Origin: Mytilus californianus | Lineage: Eukaryota > Mollusca > Bivalvia > Mytilida > Mytilidae | Assembly: GCF_021869535.1 (NCBI RefSeq) | Contig: NW_026262712.1 | Coordinates: 104,412,140-104,476,139 of the forward strand | Direction: 5' to 3' | DNA length: 64,000 nucleotides | Made by a program: the position numbers and the translations under genes | The notes under the pieces: generated by a model | What the model was told of the DNA's origin: nothing | The model's input: the letters and a program-made list of their open reading frames with translations, nothing else | Databases searched by the model: none | Shown: positions 21,806 through 32,446 of the stretch, one piece after another | Numbering within the stretch: the stretch's first letter is position 1 | Layout of the letters: each line of letters begins with the position of its first letter

Positions 21806-21980
21806 CTGGGATGTTTTGTCTGGTTGCGTATATTCCATTTTCCCTGAACTATGTACGTTTTGTTTCTTCATATCTATCAAAGACTGGTCTGGTCTGATGC
21901 TGACATGACATAGTCCTTACATTTATGGTTTTCAACAACCATCATAGCAGTTGCGGACACAATTGATCTTCCGAACACAT
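21806..21980 (-). pseudogene. Decayed coding exon 1 of another C4-like gene copy
   Basis: The minus strand begins at an ATG (21980) after ATTAACAGAATGAAT and contains AAGGACTATGTCATGTCAGC, CAGTCTTTGATAGATATGAA and a CCCAGTTTTTAAG end that aligns with the exon-1 donor region of A, B and C. Frameshifts and TGA codons break it throughout. I find no exons 2-4 between it and copy B. It is older than the lesions in B, C and D. Confidence 0.6.
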
Positions 21981-23615
21981 ATTCATTCTGTTAATAACAT
22001 CAAATACAGATCTAGAAAATCCCAAGTATTCTTATAACTGAACTTTGTCAATGTAAATCACTTTTGCTCGCATAATTCAATAATGTTCAATTAAGCCCAT
22101 CAGACTTTTAAGCTTGTCCCATCTATATGGCCATTAATGAGTGTTTTTTTTTATTACTGTAAATGAAAATTCTATAAAGCCCTTAGGTTTTATTAGTAGA
22201 TCAAAACTCTTGTGTATTAATGGCTAGAATGCATGTACAAAACACTTGCTCATTAAATGTGTGCTCATACACCGATGACGTTTTAGAACTGTTAGATTGT
22301 GTTGAACAGAAAATATAGGTCGATTGAAACATGATGGAATTTACATATGTTAAACGTTTCATGCCGATATTTCGAAAAATGTATGATTTATCAATATCAG
22401 AGACGACTAAAATCTTATTTTTTATATTAATAATAAATTCCAATTTTGTGCTCTCATCATAAAAAGTCAATATGTACATGATAAATGGCAGAGTGATATT
22501 TGTTCAAACATGAACCTTCATAGCACATCCCAAACACATTACTCTTTCTAGGCGTTATTTACTTTAGAGGGATACTAACCCTGGGTTATCATGAGATTTA
22601 TTGTTTTTTTTCTATTTTATTTTATAAACATGATAATTGAAAACAGCAAAATATTGATATTGAAATATGTATTTTTTTGTTGCTCACTTTTCAGTTCATA
22701 CTTTTAACGACTTTATCATAATTACCTGAATTGTGGTTGTTATCTGGGATTTTGGCATAGCTTTTTTTTGCTTGAAGAGCACTGTTTTCTGCCATAGTAC
22801 CTCCGTTTTTTGGCAAGATGAACATGTGTATTGTATTTATCAAGTAAATCACTTTTTAGTGCATGGGTTTAATTTGACACCACAATATATGGACATAATT
22901 CACTCCATAATCTTTGGAAAGAGCGTAAATTAACACTTCTGTATTTCACTTCTGCAGCTAATGTTTCGTATATTCACGATTGTCTTCATCTGATTGAATA
23001 ATTTATATAAAAATATCATCCTGTTCTGACTCGGAATGTTCATTTTCCTCCTACAACTTAAAATGTCTATTCTTGCAAGAATTTCGTATCTCATAATGTG
23101 CAAGTTATAAATAAGTTGTCTACTCAGAGGTTATATTTTACTGCTGATATCTATTTCTTGTTCTTCTCTTTAAAAAAATGTGTAACGGGCTAATAATTAG
23201 AAGATCACTACATTTACATATAGCATCTTTAACATCATAATCATCGCTCAGATTATCACTTTTAGAAAATAATTCATAAATAATATGTAGATACTCGAAA
23301 AACTCCTCATCTTGTGTATCTGTTATTTCCGACGGGATACCTAAGCAAAATGAAACTAAACTTAATTGAGTCTTTCACTTTGTCAACTTTCGTTTTCGGT
23401 AAGAGAATTAACTTATAAAATGAAAAGGCTTAAATACGGAATCGGGTTCAAAACAATTGTTGCAAACATTAGAATATAAGAATAAAAACGGAATACGCAC
23501 ACGTGGTAAGCTGATATTGTTATAAAATTAGTGAAGTTTGGAATTGCTAATTCTTGTGTATAGTGTAGAAAATTCAAATGTTTTTTAATACTATTGCAAG
23601 TCGAAGGAGTATTGT
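21981..23615. other. No gene recognised
   Basis: AT-rich. Frames of 92 codons (22201-22479, minus) and 66 codons (22733-22933, plus) have no domain. Part of the spacer between the two duplicated arms. Confidence 0.4.
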
Positions 23616-23619
23616 ATGT

Positions 23620-24900
23620 ACTCTAAGAGATCTTGGAATTATTAGTATCTACATCTGATTCACACCGCCTATAGAATAGGTAGTTTCTCAACAACTTTGA
23701 TTGCTTTAATTTAAAAAGAGGTTTCGTTGAGCACTTGGAAAACCCCGTAATATTACGTTTTTTGTAAAGACCCTTATGTAACTTATGTATCCAATACAAT
23801 GAAGGATTTTTAAAACTAAGGAGGTATTTTCTAGTGGACTGATTTATGATAAAAAATATAACACAAGTTGATGGCATCGAAAACTGTTTTGGAAAGGATC
23901 TTTTTTTCCGTCTCATCTTTTCCAATGCGATTTGGTTTGAAATATCTGTGACTGGCAATGTCTGAGATGATAACTGTAAGTGTATATTGGTTTGAATGGA
24001 ATTTGTAACAGCGTTTTCCAAACAAAAGATATAGAGAGAATGAAGTTTTGAAAGGGATAGTGAATAATGCTTCGTGCAAATGTGATGAATACCAAACGGC
24101 TTTTGATTAAGTGGTAGAAGGTCATTAATAGACACATCATGAAGAGTAGGTGATGTATAATAACACTAAGTCGAGGGGTACACGATATATTACCTATGCC
24201 ATCAATTTTGTCATTGCAACCATATGGGTTCGTAATTCCCAATTTCGATTCCAGTTTTCTTTAGTCTACGGAGATGTGTTGCAAGATGAAAATTGTTAGT
24301 CCTGTGGTATACTTTTTCGATGAAGCGAGCTTGCATAGAAAGGATTGAATGATCAGGTTGATTGAAATGCTGGTAAACAATGTCGCTTAAATTGGTGTTG
24401 GTGTCTAATATATGGCCGACAATACGTTTATTGATCCTTCCTTCCATTTCACCGACATATACTAATCCGCAAAGGTTAGACTCTGATACGTAGACGAGAT
24501 TTGTTGATTTATAGTTATGATCATCGTAGCTTCTGGTAAAGCAAAATGCTTTTTGTAGTTAGTTACATTGCTAGTAAATTTAGCATCTGTTTTACAGGTC
24601 TTTCAGGTTTTGGTATTTCATTTCCAGTGTTGTGTGTTCAGAGTCATTAAAGTCCAGAACATAACTCGTCCTCGTTCTAAGATTATTGCGTTTGTCATTA
24701 GTATGATGATCTGAATATGTCATATTCAATGAATTTGTCATGTTGGTGATAAGGGGATACCTATCATTTCAGAAGACACCGTGTCCATGGTGACGTCTGT
24801 TTTGGACCTTTTTAAAACATAAAACACCGAAGAACAAGTGATCAGTTTGATGGAGTTTCTCATTAAAAATATATAGTTATGCCCTTGCCGCGAAAGAGGG
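23620..24900 (-). mobile_element. Penelope-like element remnant with GIY-YIG endonuclease domain
   Basis: Read on the minus strand from about 24530, translation gives NLVYVSESNLCGLVYVGEME (the GIY-YIG core as VY...YVG), INKRIVGHILD, VYQHFNQPDHSILSMQARFI, then frameshifted RRLKKTGIEIG and PYGCNDKIDGIGN, then further frames at 24135-23623. This order is characteristic of the C-terminal endonuclease of Penelope-like retroelements. Frameshifts near 24240 and 24135 show it is dead. 24530-24900 holds weaker upstream sequence. It occupies the spacer between the inverted arms. Confidence 0.75.
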
Positions 24901-25330
24901 CGCATTCAGTGTATCCCTTGTCCGTCTGTACGTACGTTCCAAAATGAGTTTCCGTTTCCTAACTTTAATTTACCTCAACCAAATGTTATGAAACTTATGC
25001 ACAATGCTTATTCGTCATATGAATGTATTGTCATTCTCCGTGTGTATTTTATATAACTATTGTTATTAATATTACACTGATGCATTTATAATTTGATTTA
25101 AAAATGTATATTTTATAAGCTGTATTGCTTCTGAATAAAGTAGTATTATTATTATTTTTACCACAAAACACAGATCAAGCTCCAATTTGGGTGGTGTCAC
25201 TTTTACCGTTCTAGATTAATGCCCCTTTATAGATGGAAAAGTTGTTGAAATTTTCGTTTCCGCGGTAGAGGGGTCATTAAGTGTTTACCCTTGTTCGTCT
25301 GTACGTCTGTAATAGATTTTTGACTATTAT
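24895..25330. repeat. Diverged paired repeat units
   Basis: Two related blocks: GCGAAAGAGGGCGCATTCAG ... CCTTGTCCGTCTGTACGTAC (24889-24938) and CGCGGTAGAGGGGTCATTAA ... CCTTGTTCGTCTGTACGTCT (25261-25310). This kind of unit is common in molluscan repeats. No frame. Confidence 0.5.
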
Positions 25331-25650
25331 TTGCAATTTGAGGCGTGAAATACTAGTAATCAATCTAAACATTCCTCCTCCTTTTCATATCCATGGAAGT
25401 TGACAACAAACTATAAATAAAGAACATTAAGTGAACAAACCGATGTAATTTGATTAACGAACAATATTTTCGAAGTGTTTGTTAACTTAAAACATTTTGT
25501 AATATATTTGACAACGACCTTTCAGTATTTGAATTGTGATGAATTCGTGATAACTATATTTATGTCATAAAAAAAAGTAAAAAAGTTTGAATAGCTTATT
25601 TTTTTAACTCATTATAATACATATATTTAAATCCAAATAGAAATTTATAT
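25331..25650. other. No recognisable feature
   Basis: AT-rich sequence in the spacer. Nothing identified on either strand. Confidence 0.4.
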
Positions 25651-25654
25651 ACAA

Positions 25655-26110
25655 TTATTAATATGTGGTATGATTGCCAAAGAGATAGCTATCTACCAGA
25701 GACTAAACGACGTCCGTGTTACCAATTTCAGGCCATTCTACGGTCGTCAACAATGCGAAAAACCAATACCGCATAGCAAGCTATAAAAGTTTCAGACATA
25801 GCAAAGCGTAGAACAATTCAAACGAGGAAAAATCAACAGCCTGATTTATGTACATAACAATAAACTAGATAAATCAGTATAATATACAGTAACAAACATC
25901 AACCACTGAATTACAGGTTCTTGAATTTGGACAGGCACATACATATTTTGGCGATGTCTAACATGTAAGGGGGCACCCAACCCTCCACGTAACTTTTGAT
26001 CTATTGTTAAGAAAAGGAATGAATAAGTATGATATACAGCAACAAACAACAACCACTTAACTACAGGCTCTTGACTTCGGACAGGCACATACAGAATTTG
26101 GCAATGTCAA
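25655..26110 (-). repeat. F2 retroelement 3' tail, with a partial tandem unit
   Basis: Begins ATGTGGTATGATTGCCAAAG. The stretch ACAGGCTCTTGACTTCGGACA (one base variant) occurs twice, at about 25914 and 26062, so the distal part is duplicated. It mirrors 21.24-21.62 kb. Confidence 0.65.
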
Positions 26111-26640
26111 ACATGTTAGCGGGCACCCGTAAAACCTCCATAAATCGTGATACAATCGTAATAACCAATCAAATCGATATCTGTTCGATTTCCAGTATAT
26201 TTATTATAATCAAATAACAATCAAAAGCTGAGTATGACGTCGATATAAGGATATATCAACCAAAAGAAGTATATCGACCTCGGACTTCGTCCTCAATCAA
26301 TATACTTCTGTCAGTTCAGTACACCCTAGTATCGACCACATACAAATACTATAGCTGTATATTATCATTCTTTAACTGCGTCTCAAAAAAGGAAGCATCT
26401 TCACTGGTATAAACATTCAGTCACTAAAGATATCATGCTCATAAATTTGTCCGATAAACTTAGGAATAGTCTACACAAGACTCATTAGTAGCGCTGGTAT
26501 TGGAAAAATCAAAAACAAAGTTTAATTGAATTATGTACCTGAAAAATTCGAAAAGTTGTACAAGAACGCCTAAAGCAACTACGCCCGGGGTCGAAAAACT
26601 AAGTGTTTTGAATAATTTTACATTTTTAAAAATTGCATTG
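26111..26640. repeat. Inner part of the copy-C arm
   Basis: Inverted match to 21.0-21.24 kb around GACGTCGATATAAGGATATA, CAACCAAAAGAAGTATATCG and GGACTTCGTCCTCAATC. A Rep-3 terminus relic in minus orientation is at about 26465-26505. Confidence 0.55.
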
Positions 26641-26930
26641 CATCAGTGATATTTTACATGAGAGCAAAAGTATTGGGCTGGTGAATAATCAAACATATCA
26701 CAGATATGCCAAGCAATTGTTTTGTTAACAAAAGACTCACCAGTGGCGCTCAAATCAGAACAGTTAGAAGGATAAAAGCAAAACAGAACATTCCAAAAAT
26801 GTTTGCCTAGTACCACTGAGGCAATTTGTTTATGAGTTCGAGTCAATTAAACTCGGCAGTGGTTTGCTTATGTCAAAATTCTTCGTTCATGCGATTCCAT
26901 TACTATTGTTTTATCTTAATCTGTATCTTT
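26641..26930 (-). repeat. Rep-3 terminus and arm sequence, mirror of 20.6-20.8 kb
   Basis: ACAAAAGACTCACCAGTGGC at 26726-26745 is the inverted Rep-3 end. The following ATGAGTTCGAGTCAATTAAA mirrors 20.64-20.66 kb. Confidence 0.6.
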
Positions 26931-27184
26931 TTTCAGAGCTTATAATATGTTCAAACTACAATTTCCTCTAAATATCAGATCTCAATATTTGTTTGTATTT
27001 GTAAATTGGGTATGTTTGTTTGCATCTGCCAAAATTTTTAGAACTTTTCTTTTAAATTTGGGGCTAATTAGGGCTTAAAATTGGTGAAGACACTTGTATA
27101 TTATTGAATATTTTTTATTTGCTATCTACAAAATAAAAAAAAACGTAAAGATAGAAAACAGTCTATTCAAAACACTGCATAAAA
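26931..27184. other. Arm sequence without a recognised feature
   Basis: AT-rich; corresponds broadly to the 20.35-20.58 kb interval inverted (for example the ATCTCAAT/ATTGAGAT block). Confidence 0.4.
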
Positions 27185-27480
27185 ACGCAAGGACTGAGCA
27201 TTACGAACCCCTTAAAAAACCGTTGGTGATCTAACGTGCCTCTGAAGGTTTTCCAGATTCTCCATCAAGAGGGGCACTAATCGTGCAGCTCATGGCAGGA
27301 AAACAATTTTTTGATGTAATAATCAAGGAAGAGAAGACGGCTTTAAAGTTTCAACATTTCAACATATTCTATAACAGTCAACCAATTGAGGGTAGTGTTT
27401 ATAAACCTTTCGAAAGAATGACTTCAATTTTATCAATATAAAACCATGGTTCAATAACTTCCTCTTACGTTAGTACCCTG
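27185..27480 (-). repeat. Ancient retroelement fragment upstream of copy C
   Basis: Inverted counterpart of 20.02-20.34 kb: ACGAACCCCTTAAAAAACCG, GTTGGTGATCTAACGTGCC, AATCAAGGAAGAGAAGACGG and CCATGGTTCAATAACTTCCT. It is present upstream of A, B and C, so the insertion predates the gene duplications. Confidence 0.55.
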
Positions 27481-27907
27481 TATTAAGTTGGTTGAAAACA
27501 CAAGCTTCGAACTGCGCTATATCGAAATGACAAAGTCCTAATAAGAAAGCTGAAATCATACTATGTGTCGTATATCTACTTCTCAATTGATCCTCCTTGT
27601 CAATATCTAGCATGTCTAGATATATTTCAAGATATTTAGGACACTAACACGCGACTGTATATGGGTATCCTTTATTGTACATTTGAGTTAAATGGGATAT
27701 TGTGTAACATATTTTCTTTAATCTTTTACACAAATAGTGAGAGGGCATATTATATCTTTTATACCTATAACACAGAGAATGCTAGTTTGTTTTTACTTTC
27801 ATTCTAAACTACACTAAATATATGATATACATATTACAGGTATGTATAAATAAAAGTCAATATCTAGTCACGCAAACACCTCATTATCCTTTTACAGAAG
27901 GTATGGT

Positions 27908-27916
27908 TATATATAT
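27908..27916 (+). promoter_or_regulatory. TATA-like box of copy C
   Basis: TATATATAA, 78 nt upstream of the first-exon donor at 27986. Spacing matches copies A (79) and B (78). Confidence 0.55.
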
Positions 27917-27939
27917 AATGTAGCAACAGCTATGGTTAT

Positions 27940-27986
27940 CTTGAAGATATATTGCATTGCCATTTCAAAACGGATCAGAAGGAAAG
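27940..27986 (+). other. Copy C non-coding first exon (5' end approximate)
   Basis: Ends at GGATCAGAAGGAAAG/GTATGT. The intron is 1799 nt because retroelements have inserted in it; B has 578 nt and A 373 nt. Confidence 0.55.
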
Positions 27987-28129
27987 GTATGTTTATATCT
28001 TTTACGGTTTTACGGTACCATTTAATTTAAGATAGAATGACATATTAACACTGAAAAACTGAACTCAGAAATGATACCAGACATATTCTAGTACGTAGGA
28101 ATTATTTCTGCTACTACACAGACTTTATA

Positions 28130-28570
28130 AAACGTCACCAGTGTCTGAGCAGAAGATTGATGAACCAGGGTTGTGTCAAAGAACGTCTCGTCATTTTTCT
28201 TAAAAAGTTCATCGGCAGATACCAAGACCTTGTTGATAAATATTCCGTATCAACTTCACAAATAATACATTATGGTCTTGAATAAATTCTAGGTAATGAC
28301 GTTATTTATCATCTTATTTACGGGTTATTGTGTTCTTTTATTTGTCTTGGTAAATTATTAACCTTTACTGTTTAGTCCATTTTTGGTAATTTTCATTTTT
28401 GCATGGATCGTTACTTATGCATCCCGCCATTGTGTTGTGCTGTGGTCATTTTTTGTATTCTTGTCTTTTATTTTTGCTTATGTGCTTTGTCTATATGCCA
28501 TTTTGTTTTTCTTTGTTCATATATGTTTGTTGGTTTTTATAGTGATTAATATTATAACACAATGATGACT
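28130..28570 (+). mobile_element. F3 retroelement RT C-terminal piece, in copy C's 5' UTR intron
   Basis: 28140-28265 translates to LSRRLMNQGCVKERL then a segment ending GRYQDLVDKYSVSTSQIIH, the end of the GTNCAPL-type RT. A 60-codon hydrophobic frame (28383-28565) follows, most likely part of the untranslated region. The element continues as the F3 tail to about 29285. Confidence 0.6.
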
Positions 28571-29285
28571 GCTGTACCCCTATTTTGACATTTTTACTTA
28601 TTATGTCTGTTTATTTTGTTCACACATTGTTGTCAATATAATGGAATTTTGTGCGACTGTCATACAGGTGAGAGGTTTAGCTAGCTCTAAAACTAGGTTT
28701 TATGTACACATGTCTGGCGTATCAAAATTATAAGCCTGGTTCCTTTGATTACTATTAACACCACTGGGTCAATGTCACTGCTGGTGGACGTTTCGTTCCC
28801 GAGTATATCACCATCCCAGTATTCAGCACTTCGGTGTTGACATAAATATCAATTAAATGATAATTTTTTTTTTATAAATTAACTGTTTGCAAAAGTAAAA
28901 ATTATTCGAAATACAAAGGATTTTCTTATCCCAGGCAAAGATTACCTAAGTCGTATTTGGCACAACTTTTTGGAAGTTTGGGTCCTCAATGCTCTTCAAC
29001 TTTATACTTGTTTGGCTTTTCAACTATTTGAACGGAGCGTCACTGATGAGTCTTATGTAGACAAAACGCGCGTCTGGCGTATCAAAATTATAAGCCTGGT
29101 ACCTTTGATAACTATTTAATCCACCATTTTCTACATAAAAAATGTCTGTACCAAGTCAGGAATATGACAGTTGTTTTCCATTCGTTTGATGTGTTTGAGC
29201 TTTTGATTTTGCCATTTGATAAGGGACATTTCGATTTGAATTTTCCTTGGAGTTCAGTATTTTTGTTATTTTACTTTTCGCTTTA
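28571..29285 (+). repeat. F3 retroelement 3' tail split by a Rep-3 insertion
   Basis: The left half (28571-28690) has TTGTTGTCAATATAATGGAA and GCGACTGTCATACAGGTGAG. The right half (29131-29285) has ATCCACCATTTTCTAC, TGTACCAAGTCAGGAATATG and GGAGTTCAGTATTTTTGTTA. They are contiguous in uninterrupted copies at 15.0 and 48.8 kb. Confidence 0.7.
28695..29130 (+). repeat. Rep-3 insertion: one full copy preceded by a second terminus
   Basis: The terminus CTGGCGTATCAAAATTATAA occurs twice (about 28710 and 29076). Between lie ACCACTGGGTCAATGTCACT, CAGCACTTCGGTGTTGACAT and GAGCGTCACTGATGAGTCTT. This implies a dimeric or repeated insertion into the F3 tail. Confidence 0.7.
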
Positions 29286-29464
29286 CAGGAAATTGTTCAG
29301 TTGCGCAGAAAAGACAGCAGACTAAAATACATATACATGTAAATGTTTACCTGCAAATCAACGTTTTTAAGACAAAATAATGAAACAGAATCGTCATGTA
29401 TCTTTATTCTAATAACACATAAAAGTTTAGATTTTAAACAATTGGACATGACACTATCGTTCGA

Positions 29465-29630
29465 AAAGAGAGGAAAATGATACCAAAAGGAACATTCACT
29501 TTCATGAGTCGCAAATAAACTGACAACGCCATGGCAAAAAAAAAGAAAAAAAACAAACAACAAACAACAAGATACGAAACACAACATTGAAAACTAAAGA
29601 CTGAGCAGCACGAACCCTACCAAATAGGCA
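29465..29630 (-). repeat. F1 retroelement 3'-tail copy
   Basis: The plus strand has TGATACCAAAAGGAACATTC, TCGCAAATAAACTGACAACG, CCATGGC and a GAGCAGCACGAACCC end, the reverse complement of the F1 tail. It lies in the 5' UTR intron of copy C. The 96-codon minus frame is the repeat. Confidence 0.7.
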
Positions 29631-29792
29631 ATGAAAAATAAATTGAAAAAGGCTAAATCTCAACTTAAGCAAGTTTACTTATTTAACACATATATCAAAA
29701 TATCAAACTAAATTTCAGCTACTCTAAACTAAACCTTACGCTTATACAGCATGTGCAGATTAAGAATTTTTTTATATCTTAATAGAATCAAT

Positions 29793-29970
29793 ATGTGGTT
29801 TGCTTGTGTAACATTTGTGCTTGCAACTGATATGCTGGTTGTGTACAGCCATGGATGTAAGGACTATGACTTGTCGGCCTCAGATCAGTCACTAATAGAT
29901 ATGATGAAACATTACCTTCATACATCAAGGAAAGACGATTGTCCACCGCAAAGCAAAACACGCAATACAG
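29793..29970 (+). CDS. Copy C coding exon 1 (open)
   Basis: 178 nt. I take the ATG at 29793, not the upstream in-frame ATG at 29751, because the acceptor (TTAATAG, ending 29785) lies between them and the exon then begins 7 nt before the ATG as in A and B. Encodes MWFACVTFVLATDMLVVYS, then the GCKDYDLSASDQSLIDMMKH segment and DDCPPQ. Confidence 0.8.
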
Positions 29971-30284
29971 GTTGTTTCAGGTTTTTCAAGTTTGATGTAT
30001 CTTTTATTATCATTTAAAACTTGGAAGAGAACTTATAAATGTTAAATCTAAAAACGCTTACTATTTTGAGTTGTGAATTTAACATATTTTGAATATTAAA
30101 ATAAAATGGGCAATTTAAAAAAAGAGATACAATAGTGATGATAATGTCGTTCTGAAAATACTCATTTATCAAACATCATATAATACTATATTGGACTCTG
30201 AATTTATATATAGAGTGTTATTATTTCTTTTTGAATTTGTTGTCATAATTTTCTTTTTGTTTTCGTTTTTGTGTTTATATTTAG

Positions 30285-30347
30285 GAGTGACCTATGTACG
30301 TTGGGGAAAGAAAAGTTGCCCAAAAGGAGTCGACATAGTGTATTCAG
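30285..30347 (+). CDS. Copy C coding exon 2 (open)
   Basis: 63 nt after TATATTTAG, ending TATTCAG/GTAATA. Encodes VTYVRWGKKSCPKGVDIVYS. Confidence 0.8.
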
Positions 30348-30656
30348 GTAATAAAAAAATAGTCTTGTATAAGCTACCTACGTCGAGTATATAAATACAA
30401 AACCTTTTAGTAAAGTTTAGTAAATTTGTTTTTCGTCACAGTGATTTTGAATATCATGATTGGTTTTCCAAATTTGTTTTTTCGCCATAGTATGATATAA
30501 ATACTATTTTGAAAAATGTTATATACGTTTGATCAAAAACTTTTCTGTTTTTGATGTCGACCTTTTTTATGGGTGAGTGTTTCATTTTGATAATACCTCA
30601 TTTTTTTATACTGATGTTCTTCACAATTGATGTTTGAACACATTTTTTCCTCACAG

Positions 30657-30893
30657 GACAAGTCGGCGGAAATCAATATTCGTATAAAGGAGGTGGTGTG
30701 AACTATTTATGTCTCCCAAATGATCCAGAGAATGGGCAGCATCAATCATATGACAATGACCAGATTCATGGAGGTGAATATGAACTTGGTTCAGCAAGAA
30801 AGCCATCAGGATGGTAAAAAAGTATGACCAACAAGGAAGTACCATGTTCTGTATGTTACCAAAAACGAAGATCAGCTGTCCTAATGATACCAG
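30657..30893 (+). CDS. Copy C coding exon 3 (contains in-frame TAA)
   Basis: 237 nt after TTCCTCACAG. Encodes GQVGGNQYSYKGGGVNYLCL, PENGQHQSYDNDQIHGGEY, then PSGW followed by TAA at 30815-30817, then VPCSVCYQKRRSAVLMIPG in the same frame. The downstream frame is undamaged. Confidence 0.8.
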
Positions 30894-31373
30894 GTAAAAA
30901 ATAGTAATACAATGTTCAAATTTCGAATCATTTGTATATGCAATTTCAGATATTTTGACACTTATATCAAGAGAGGAATTCCATTACAAGCTTTCTGGAT
31001 TAACTTTATCGGTACTAGAACGCCCGACATCCAAAGATATATGAGTGAATACAAATACCAAAAGGACCTAAACAGAACAGCTGAAACTTTTTTCTGAATT
31101 GTTTTTTCTAAACAAGGTAAATGATTGTATTCTTTAAAATTAAGGTAGAGCAGCAAAACAGTGAACACTTTAAGAATATTACTTTACATACATTCTATAT
31201 TCGTGCCTAGATATCAATTAATGTTACTATGGTATTAGTATTGTCAACTGTTTGGACGGAATATAAAGTTAAACTTAAACCGTAAGATCCTTAACTTAAA
31301 ATAATTTTTACTCTGATAAAAAGAAATTGATATTGACTATTAATCGTTAGTCTACAATTCAAAAATATTTTAG

Positions 31374-31612
31374 GTCGAAAGACTTGCTATAAAGGATGGA
31401 ACTCAGAATACAATGGTTATCTCATGAGTGATCATAAAGGACATTTCAAAAGAGACTACGCCTGTGTTGACAAAAATGCAGAACCATTGGATAAAAAGAA
31501 TGGAGATGAAAACGGAGCTTTGTTTTATCCTCTCCGAACCAAATGTGGAAGTTTGAGATGTCCTCCATATACCAATGAAGCAGATGTTCTTTGTGTCGTT
31601 TGTTCCAAATAA
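31374..31612 (+). CDS. Copy C coding exon 4 (open)
   Basis: 239 nt after ATTTTAG. Encodes GRKTCYKGWNSEYNGYLMSD, then DYACVDKNAEPLD and LRCPPYTNEADVLCVVCSK, then TAA. AATAAA follows at 31619. Confidence 0.82.
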
Positions 31613-31839
31613 AAACAAAATAAATAAATATACGAAACGAAAATGTGTTTCTCCTGTCTAAATGTCTTATTCTGAAACTATTCCGATTGATATATAGTAT
31701 GATTAATGAAATCTAACCAGTGAAATTTTAGGACTGCTTGTCACTGCCCTAATAAAATTGAACAACTAAATGATATGCGAAACGAACATTTTTTTCCTTA
31801 TAAATGGCTTACCTTGACCTATGATGGTTTACTTTTATA

Positions 31840-31890
31840 TATTATTACTTGGATGGAGAGTTGTCTCATTGGCACTCATACCACATCTTC
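31840..31890 (+). repeat. F2 tail, very short 3'-end copy
   Basis: GAGAGTTGTCTCATTGGCAC then CATACCACATCTTCCTA. Only about 50 nt of the F2 terminus is present. Confidence 0.65.
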
Positions 31891-31979
31891 CTATATCTAT
31901 AGACTTAATCTATTCTGATAGATGCTCAGTAGGTTTGATCACCAAATTAACTTATGATGAAGTCTGCACTGCCCATCCC

Positions 31980-32240
31980 CTATCTATACATTTGAATTAA
32001 AGTACAATCACATGACTAGATGACGTCAATGGTACTATTGGATCGGACAGTGAGCGTCGGTTAAAGTGCTTGTTTTTGGAAACTATATAATAGTAAGTAG
32101 GGATAATAGTAACAGATATATTTCCTATATTTCACGTTCGTAAAATATCCATACGTATCAGTTCGAGCCGTTGGTAAACAAATCAATTCGTAATGAATTC
32201 AGTAATGCTTCTTCAGAGAGCTCTGACATAGTTTGGCCTT
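31980..32240 (+). repeat. Segmental duplicate, first part (direct copy at 37.56-37.8 kb)
   Basis: Shares TTGAATTAAAGTACAATCAC, CTAGATGACGTCAATGGTAC, ATCCATACGTATCAGTTCGA and GAGAGCTCTGACATAG with 37.56-37.8 kb, and inverted with 14.05-14.37 kb. The second part is displaced to 34.38-34.60 kb by the hairpin-ended element. Confidence 0.7.
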
Positions 32241-32249
32241 TTAAACTTC

Positions 32250-32345
32250 TTTTGATTCGAGCGTCACTAATGAATCTTCTGTAGAGAAAACGCGCGTCTG
32301 GCGTACAAAATTGAAATCCTGGTATCTATGACGAGTTGATTTTTT
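32250..32345 (+). repeat. Rep-3 3'-end copy
   Basis: GAGCGTCACTAATGAATCTT, then AAAACGCGCGTCTGGCGTAC and an end around CTATGACGAG. Confidence 0.75.
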
Positions 32346-32446
32346 CATAGACGACTTGTCTCAAACAGAAAGTCGCTCATGAAAACCTACTTGTTATCAA
32401 TCATTTGTTTTTGTTTGATTTTTTTTGGTTATTTTTTTATTCATTA

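Larger units (their letters stand above)
27940..31628 (+). pseudogene. Short-chain collagen C4-like gene, copy C, with premature stop in exon 3
   Basis: Complete gene structure: non-coding exon ending at 27986, coding exons 29793-29970, 30285-30347, 30657-30893 and 31374-31612, with GT-AG junctions and the same phases and lengths as copy B. The product would be a 238-residue secreted protein with 12 cysteines (an even number, consistent with disulfide pairing), a signal peptide and no collagen repeat. Exon 3 has TAA at 30815-30817 directly after PSGW; copies B and D have TCA, so a single C-to-A change made the stop. Everything else is intact, including the splice sites, the final stop and AATAAA at 31619-31624. 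The truncated product would lack the CSVC pair and all of exon 4. A young pseudogene or polymorphic null is likely; read-through is not suggested by context. Confidence 0.75.

Noticed and set aside
28383-28565. 60-codon hydrophobic frame
   Set aside because: It lies in the untranslated part of the F3 element, lacks coding context and is T-rich by composition.
29751-30017. 88-codon open frame as a stand-alone small gene
   Set aside because: It is copy C's exon 1 read through from its intron into the next intron. The splice sites and homology to A and B define the real exon as 29793-29970.
16339-31612. True collagen gene (Gly-X-Y) in copies B and C
   Set aside because: No Gly-X-Y repeat is encoded. 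The 'collagen C4-like' name reflects family resemblance in databases, not a triple helix here.
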